A program made the position numbers and the translations under genes. A model generated the notes under the pieces. It did not search any database. It had not been told where the DNA came from and was given only the letters and a program-made list of their open reading frames with translations. From assembly GCA_027075825.1 (NCBI GenBank), contig JALSZZ010000149.1, forward strand, positions 1 to 12,141: a stretch of DNA of 12,141 bases, in the 5' to 3' direction. The stretch is from Mariprofundaceae bacterium. GTDB taxonomy: Bacteria > Pseudomonadota > Zetaproteobacteria > Mariprofundales > Mariprofundaceae. Positions 9,609 to 12,141 of the stretch are shown one piece after another (positions within the stretch are counted from its first letter, which is position 1; the number at the start of each line of letters is the position of its first letter).

Positions 9609-9634
9609 GTAATACCCTCAAATAAGGGGATTAC
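9609..9634 (-). repeat. Near-perfect 26-nt hairpin in the rplA-rplJ spacer
   Basis: GTAAT and ATTAC form the foot, then one C-U mismatch, then CCCUU pairs with GAGGG (one U-G) around an AUUU loop: ten base pairs in all. It lies between the post-rplA hairpin and the next stem, with only 1 nt to the latter. No U-tract follows, so it is not an intrinsic terminator by itself. A symmetric DNA site for a regulator is another possibility. Confidence 0.45.
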
Positions 9635-9659
9635 AAACCGGAAAGCCCTGCCGTTACAA
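9630..9659 (-). promoter_or_regulatory. Possible rplJ promoter (weak)
   Basis: On the minus strand TTGTAA (9659-9654; 4 of 6 to the -35 consensus) and TGTAAT (9635-9630; 5 of 6 to the -10) are 18 nt apart. An overlapping alternative is TTGTAA (9636-9631) with TATTAC (9614-9609) at 16 nt. E. coli has a promoter for rplJL in the equivalent spacer, which makes one plausible here, but both candidates overlap hairpins and neither is strong. Confidence 0.25.
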
Positions 9660-9671
9660 CAACAGCAGGGC
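9645..9671 (-). terminator. Stem-loop after rplA, possible attenuator
   Basis: Six nt past the rplA stop, GCCCUGCUGUU pairs with AACGGCAGGGC over 11 bp (one U-G) around a GUUGU loop on the minus-strand RNA. It is followed by UUUCCGGUUUG. The U-tract is only three residues, so this is at best a weak terminator; it could also protect the rplKA message or be a processing site. On the plus strand the wobble becomes a C-A mismatch, again pointing to the minus-strand transcript. Confidence 0.5.
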
Positions 9672-9677
9672 AATAAA

Positions 9678-10364
9678 TCAAAGGGTGTTTACATCCACAC
9701 GGATGCCAGGCCCCATGGTTGAAGACACAGCCATCGACTGGATATAGCGACCTTTGGCAGACGCAGGCTTCATGCGGTTCAGCTCTGCAATCAGGTGCTC
9801 AATATTGGCCAGCAGCGCTTCAGTATCGAAAGAGCGACGACCAACAGGGGCATGTACCACGCCTGCCTTATCTACACGCACTTCAATCTGACCAGCCTTG
9901 ATCGCGCTCACGGCTTTGGTGACATCCATGGTGACGGTGCCGAGTTTGGGGTTGGGCATCAGCCCGCGAGGGCCGAGCACACGACCAAGACGACCAACCT
10001 GTGCCATCATGTCTGGCGTGGCAACCACGCGATCGAAGTCAAGAAAGCCACCCTGGACTTTTTCCACCAGATCTTCCGCGCCAACAATATCGGCACCGGC
10101 GGCCTTCGCTTCTTCGGCTTTGGGACCGCGTGCGAAAACGGCAACGCGAACTGTTTTGCCCGTGCCATTTGGCAGGGAAATACTGCCGCGAACCATCTGG
10201 TCGGCGTGACGTGGATCAACACCAAGCTTGATGGCTACATCAACGGATTCGTCAAATCTGGCTGCCGGTGTTTTCATCAGCACATCGACTGCTTCACTCA
10301 GGCTCACCGGAGTAGCTGCAACGCCCTCGCGCGCTGCTTTCATACGCTTTGACATCTTCGCCAT
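9678..10364 (-). CDS. rplA: 50S ribosomal protein L1
   Basis: A two-domain protein (228 aa) of the L1 stalk near the E site, and in many bacteria a repressor of its own mRNA. It begins [26 protein letters not shown], has the conserved first-domain segment [29 protein letters not shown], the central signature around [22 protein letters not shown], and a C-terminal part returning to domain I ([21 protein letters not shown]). The ATG at 10364-10362 is 3 nt after the rplK stop, with a GGAG ribosome binding site inside the last rplK codons, so the pair should be translationally coupled. Length is normal for the family. Confidence 0.99.
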   Translation of the reverse strand: MAKMSKRMKAAREGVAATPVSLSEAVDVLMKTPAARFDESVDVAIKLGVDPRHADQMVRGSISLPNGTGKTVRVAVFARGPKAEEAKAAGADIVGAEDLVEKVQGGFLDFDRVVATPDMMAQVGRLGRVLGPRGLMPNPKLGTVTMDVTKAVSAIKAGQIEVRVDKAGVVHAPVGRRSFDTEALLANIEHLIAELNRMKPASAKGRYIQSMAVSSTMGPGIRVDVNTL

Positions 10365-10367
10365 GAC

Positions 10368-10796
10368 TTACTCCTCGACTTCCAGGCCCATGGAACGCGC
10401 TGTGCCTTCGATAATACGGGCACCGGCCTCCACGTCATAGCAGTTCAGGTCAGCCATTTTAGCCTCTGCAATCTCACGCAACTGGGCGCGCGTTACGCTT
10501 CCCACCTTTTTCTTGTTCGGCTCCGCGCTTCCCTTGGTGATCTTCGCTGCTTTCATCAGCAGCACCGATGCCGGTGGTGTCTTGACAGCGAACTCAAACG
10601 ACTTATCCTGGAAGACGGTAATCACCACCGGCAACGGCAGGCCTGCTTCCATTTCCTGCGTGCGTGCATTAAACGCCTTGCAGAACTCCATGATATTGAC
10701 ACCAGCCTGACCCAGTGCAGGGCCTACTGGCGGCGCCGGATTCGCTTTGCCGGCGGGTACCTGAAGCTTGATTTGCTTCGCGACTTTCTTTGCCAT
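10368..10796 (-). CDS. rplK: 50S ribosomal protein L11
   Basis: The protein (142 aa) at the base of the L7/L12 stalk, part of the GTPase-associated centre, needed for RelA activation and the thiostrepton site. It begins [31 protein letters not shown]22 and P26 are the conserved thiostrepton-site prolines and are unchanged. The N-terminal domain covers about 1-70, and the rRNA-binding C-terminal domain about 75-142, ending [17 protein letters not shown]. The ATG at 10796 follows AAGGA (10809-10805) with 8-nt spacing. Only 15 nt separate it from nusG, so there is no room for the separate L11 promoter and L1-binding leader known from E. coli. Confidence 0.99.
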   Translation of the reverse strand: MAKKVAKQIKLQVPAGKANPAPPVGPALGQAGVNIMEFCKAFNARTQEMEAGLPLPVVITVFQDKSFEFAVKTPPASVLLMKAAKITKGSAEPNKKKVGSVTRAQLREIAEAKMADLNCYDVEAGARIIEGTARSMGLEVEE

Positions 10797-10811
10797 TGTT
10801 ATTGTCCTTTA

Positions 10812-11342
10812 TTAACCCTTCTCGACCTGGACGTACTCGAGTTCTACGGGTGTGGGACGACCAAAAATCGATACGCTGACTTTCAGCATGCCCCGTTCTT
10901 CATCGACTTCCTCAACCACACCGTTGAATGAGGCCAGCGGCCCTTCGATGACGCGCACTGCCTCACCGATTTCAAACAGCACCTTGGGTTTTGGTCGTTC
11001 GATACCTTCTTCAATCTGCCGCGTCAGACGCTCGACCTCAGCCGTGGTAATCGGGCGGGGCTTGCGATCGGAGCCGAGAAAACCACTGACCTTGTCCGTA
11101 TCCTTGACAACATGCCATGTTTCGTCGTTCATCTCCATTTCAACGAGCACATAGCCAGGGAAGAACTTGCGCTGACTGCTGACTTTCTGGCCATTTCTCA
11201 GTTCGACAACTTCTTCCTTGGGAACCAGAATCTGACCAAAACTGTCAGCCAGATCTGCACGTTCGGCATTCTCGCGAATGGCCTTCTGAACCCGGTCTTC
11301 AAAGCCTGAATAAGCCTGAACTACATACCAACGCATTGCCAT
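10812..11342 (-). CDS. nusG: Transcription termination/antitermination protein NusG
   Basis: The RNA polymerase elongation factor (176 aa) that binds the clamp, suppresses pausing, helps Rho, and links polymerase to the ribosome. The NGN domain begins [16 protein letters not shown] and includes [12 protein letters not shown] (around 60-71) and [10 protein letters not shown]; the KOW domain covers the last 55 or so residues ([22 protein letters not shown]). The annotated ATG (11342-11340) touches the secE stop (TAG then ATG) with only a weak GGTG upstream, so initiation is likely by coupling or restart after secE. An ATG two codons later (giving MRWYVVQ) is a possible alternative start. Confidence 0.98.
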   Translation of the reverse strand: MAMRWYVVQAYSGFEDRVQKAIRENAERADLADSFGQILVPKEEVVELRNGQKVSSQRKFFPGYVLVEMEMNDETWHVVKDTDKVSGFLGSDRKPRPITTAEVERLTRQIEEGIERPKPKVLFEIGEAVRVIEGPLASFNGVVEEVDEERGMLKVSVSIFGRPTPVELEYVQVEKG

Positions 11343-11531
11343 CTATATCACCATTTTGACCAGAGAACTGAGAATGGAATCAACCGCCCAAAGGAACAGG
11401 GAAATAAAAATCACCATAACAAAGACCATGATGGTTGCGCTGATGGTTTCTTTCTGATCTGGCCATACGACCTTTTTGGATTCAGCTCGAACCTCGTTCA
11501 GAAAGCGGGATACAGATGCTATTCGACTCAT
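11343..11531 (-). CDS. secE: Preprotein translocase subunit SecE (short form)
   Basis: The small essential subunit of the SecYEG channel in the inner membrane. This is the minimal form (62 aa): an amphipathic N-terminal helix (about 1-22), the conserved V22-W23-P24...E28-T29 hinge motif, and one membrane segment (about residues 33-55). The E. coli protein is 127 aa with three membrane segments, so this form is more like those of alpha/delta-proteobacteria and Gram-positives. The ATG at 11531 follows AGGG about 8 nt upstream. It is placed directly before nusG with no spacer, the near-universal secE-nusG arrangement. Confidence 0.97.
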   Translation of the reverse strand: MSRIASVSRFLNEVRAESKKVVWPDQKETISATIMVFVMVIFISLFLWAVDSILSSLVKMVI

Positions 11532-11590
11532 TGGTTTACCCTGCTATGCTGAGCCTGAGTGGGCATCAGACTGATAAATTGAAACAACCT

Positions 11591-11638
11591 CGCCAGACAC
11601 AAGGCAGCCTGCACAGTGATGTGAAGGCTGCCCTGGCG
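11591..11638 (-). promoter_or_regulatory. Long stem-loop 3' of tRNA-Trp
   Basis: Three stacked stems fold here: CGCCAG/CTGGCG (11591-11596 with 11633-11638), then GGCAGCCT/AGGCTGCC (11603-11610 with 11625-11632), then CACA/TGTG (11612-11615 with 11620-11623) around a 4-nt loop. A 6-nt bulge lies on one side only and there is one G-A mismatch: 18 bp in total. It starts 8 nt after the tRNA CCA end and has no U-tract after it, so it does not look like an intrinsic terminator. A processing site separating the tRNA from the secE-nusG message, or a stabilising cap for that message, is likely. Confidence 0.65.
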
Positions 11639-11646
11639 ATTGTAAG

Positions 11647-11722
11647 TGGCAGGCCAGGAGGGACTCGAACCCCCAACAGCCGGTTTTGGAGACCGGTGCT
11701 CTACCAATTGAACTACTGGCCT
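11647..11722 (-). tRNA. tRNA-Trp (anticodon CCA)
   Basis: A 76-nt tRNA with encoded CCA end. Acceptor arms AGGCCAG (11722-11716) and CTGGCCT (11657-11651) pair perfectly; the discriminator is G (11650), as expected for tryptophan; CCA is 11649-11647. The D-arm reads AGTTCAATTGGTAGAGC, the anticodon loop CTCCAAA with anticodon CCA at 11689-11687, and the T-loop GTTCGAGTCC. It closely resembles E. coli tRNA-Trp in D-arm and anticodon arm. It lies between rpmG and secE and is flanked on both sides by stem-loops, so it probably matures from a mixed tRNA/mRNA transcript. Confidence 0.98.
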
Positions 11723-11725
11723 GTA

Positions 11726-11756
11726 ATCGCTGTTTTGTTGCATCAAAAAAAGCGAT
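11726..11756 (-). repeat. Inverted repeat just 5' of tRNA-Trp
   Basis: ATCGCT/AGCGAT arms (11726-11731 and 11751-11756), then a small internal loop, then TTTTG/CAAAA around a 6-nt loop. It ends 3 nt before the mature tRNA 5' end. A position so close to the RNase P cleavage site suggests leader processing or folding. It is not a terminator, since the U-run is inside the stem rather than after it. Confidence 0.45.
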
Positions 11757-11791
11757 CAAAAGGAACAAGCAGTGACCCGGAAGGTCTGGGC

Positions 11792-11947
11792 TTACTTGAT
11801 TTTTGTTTCCTTGTGTAAGGTGTGCTTACGACAGGAATTGCAATACTTCCGCAGGGATAACTTTTCTGTCATCGTCCGCTTGTTCTTGTCTGTCGTATAA
11901 TTTCTGCGCTTGCACGATTCGCAGGCCAGTGCCAGCAGGTCACGCAT
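11792..11947 (-). CDS. rpmG: 50S ribosomal protein L33 (zinc-ribbon form)
   Basis: A small large-subunit protein near the E site, 51 aa, beginning MRDLLALACESCKRRNYTTD and ending HTLHKETKIK. Two CxxC pairs (C9/C12 and C36/C39) form the zinc ribbon of the C+ type of L33; the NYTTDKNKR segment and the KETKIK end are typical of the family. The ATG at 11947-11945 follows GGGAG (11958-11954) with 6-nt spacing. Enteric gammaproteobacteria carry a cysteine-free L33 in another locus, so both sequence type and position here (tuf, rpmG, tRNA-Trp, secE) fit other bacterial classes better. C+ L33 proteins may be swapped for C- paralogues during zinc starvation in some bacteria. Confidence 0.95.
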   Translation of the reverse strand: MRDLLALACESCKRRNYTTDKNKRTMTEKLSLRKYCNSCRKHTLHKETKIK

Positions 11948-11965
11948 ATTTAACTCCCATAACAG

Positions 11966-11998
11966 AAAAAGCGAGCAGCAGCATCAACTGCCACCCGC
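11966..11998 (-). terminator. Intrinsic terminator downstream of tuf
   Basis: In the minus-strand RNA GCGGGUGGCAG (11998-11988) pairs with CUGCUGCUCGC (11981-11971) over 11 bp with three G-U wobbles, around a UUGAUG loop, followed by UUUUUCUGUU (11970-11961). On the plus strand the three wobble positions are C-A mismatches, so the direction is clear. It starts 16 nt after the tuf stop. Its U-tract ends only 7 nt before the rpmG ribosome binding site. Confidence 0.8.
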
Positions 11999-12014
11999 CT
12001 TCTGTGTAGCTTTA

Positions 12015-12141
12015 TTACTCGCTAATCTCGGTAACGACACCAGCACCCACGGTGCGGCCGCCTTCACGAATCGCAAAACGCAATTCCTTGTCCATGGCGA
12101 TCGGCGTGATCAGCTCAACATCCATGGAAACATTATCGCCA
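12015..12141 (-). CDS. tuf: Elongation factor Tu (C-terminal fragment)
   Basis: The last 41 codons of EF-Tu, which carries aminoacyl-tRNA to the ribosome; the gene continues beyond the right edge. The peptide reads [20 protein letters not shown] and then [20 protein letters not shown], the conserved end of domain III. The final TEISE differs from the usual AKVLG of gammaproteobacteria or AKIIE of betaproteobacteria. Two stop codons occur in tandem (TAATAA). Whether this is one of two tuf copies cannot be told from the window. A terminator follows closely. Confidence 0.97.
   Translation of the reverse strand, partial: GDNVSMDVELITPIAMDKELRFAIREGGRTVGAGVVTEISE

Noticed and set aside
11532..11590. 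A separate secE promoter between the post-tRNA stem and secE.
   Set aside because: I could not find a -35/-10 pair better than chance in these 59 nt; the short palindrome ATCAGTCTGAT there has too small a loop to matter.
1..12141. A hidden novel system, mobile element, CRISPR array or prophage remnant.
   Set aside because: Every long region is a well-known housekeeping gene in standard order, the longest spacer is under 300 nt, and no direct-repeat arrays or transposon ends are seen.

Overview
This window is one continuous, almost entirely minus-strand stretch of core information-processing genes. In transcription order (right to left) it holds the 3' end of tuf (EF-Tu), rpmG (L33), tRNA-Trp(CCA), secE, nusG, rplK (L11), rplA (L1), rplJ (L10), rplL (L7/L12), rpoB (RNA polymerase beta) and most of rpoC (beta', running off the left edge). 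I see no mobile elements, CRISPR arrays, pseudogenes or signs of horizontal transfer, and I recognise no new multi-gene system. The interest lies in the RNA structures of the spacers.

Organism: a Pseudomonadota (proteobacterium) is the best reading. RpoB carries lineage-type insertions in the beta-i4 and beta-i9 regions, and RpoC has a long insertion in the trigger loop (about residues 935-1115); both are proteobacterial features. NusG, L7/L12 and the L10 leader resemble gamma/beta-proteobacterial forms. However, SecE is the minimal 62-residue single-span type, L33 is the four-cysteine zinc-ribbon type, and rpmG sits before tRNA-Trp, none of which fits enteric gammaproteobacteria. A deep-branching class such as Zetaproteobacteria is a guess, not a result.

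Layout: (1) 12141-11966, tuf 3' end and a strong intrinsic terminator. (2) 11958-10812, rpmG, tRNA-Trp, secE, nusG, with tRNA-Trp bracketed by stem-loops. (3) 10809-9678, rplK and rplA, tightly coupled (15-nt and 3-nt spacers). (4) 9677-9400, a 278-nt spacer with three serial hairpins followed by a recognisable L10 leader (autoregulatory RNA) and further stems up to the rplJ ribosome binding site. (5) 9399-8401, rplJ and rplL. (6) 8400-8172, a 229-nt spacer with a terminator/attenuator, a long stem resembling an RNase III substrate, and a perfect 12-bp hairpin just before rpoB. (7) 8171-1, rpoB and rpoC, 3 nt apart.

How it fits together: the products build the ribosomal stalk and L1 arm, load aminoacyl-tRNA (EF-Tu, tRNA-Trp), make RNA polymerase and its elongation factor NusG, and supply the small SecYEG subunit. 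Hairpins at each boundary could set the different dosages needed: very high L7/L12, much lower beta/beta'. Several hairpins are fully paired only as RNA from the minus strand, where G-U wobbles become C-A mismatches on the other strand, which supports selection on the transcript.
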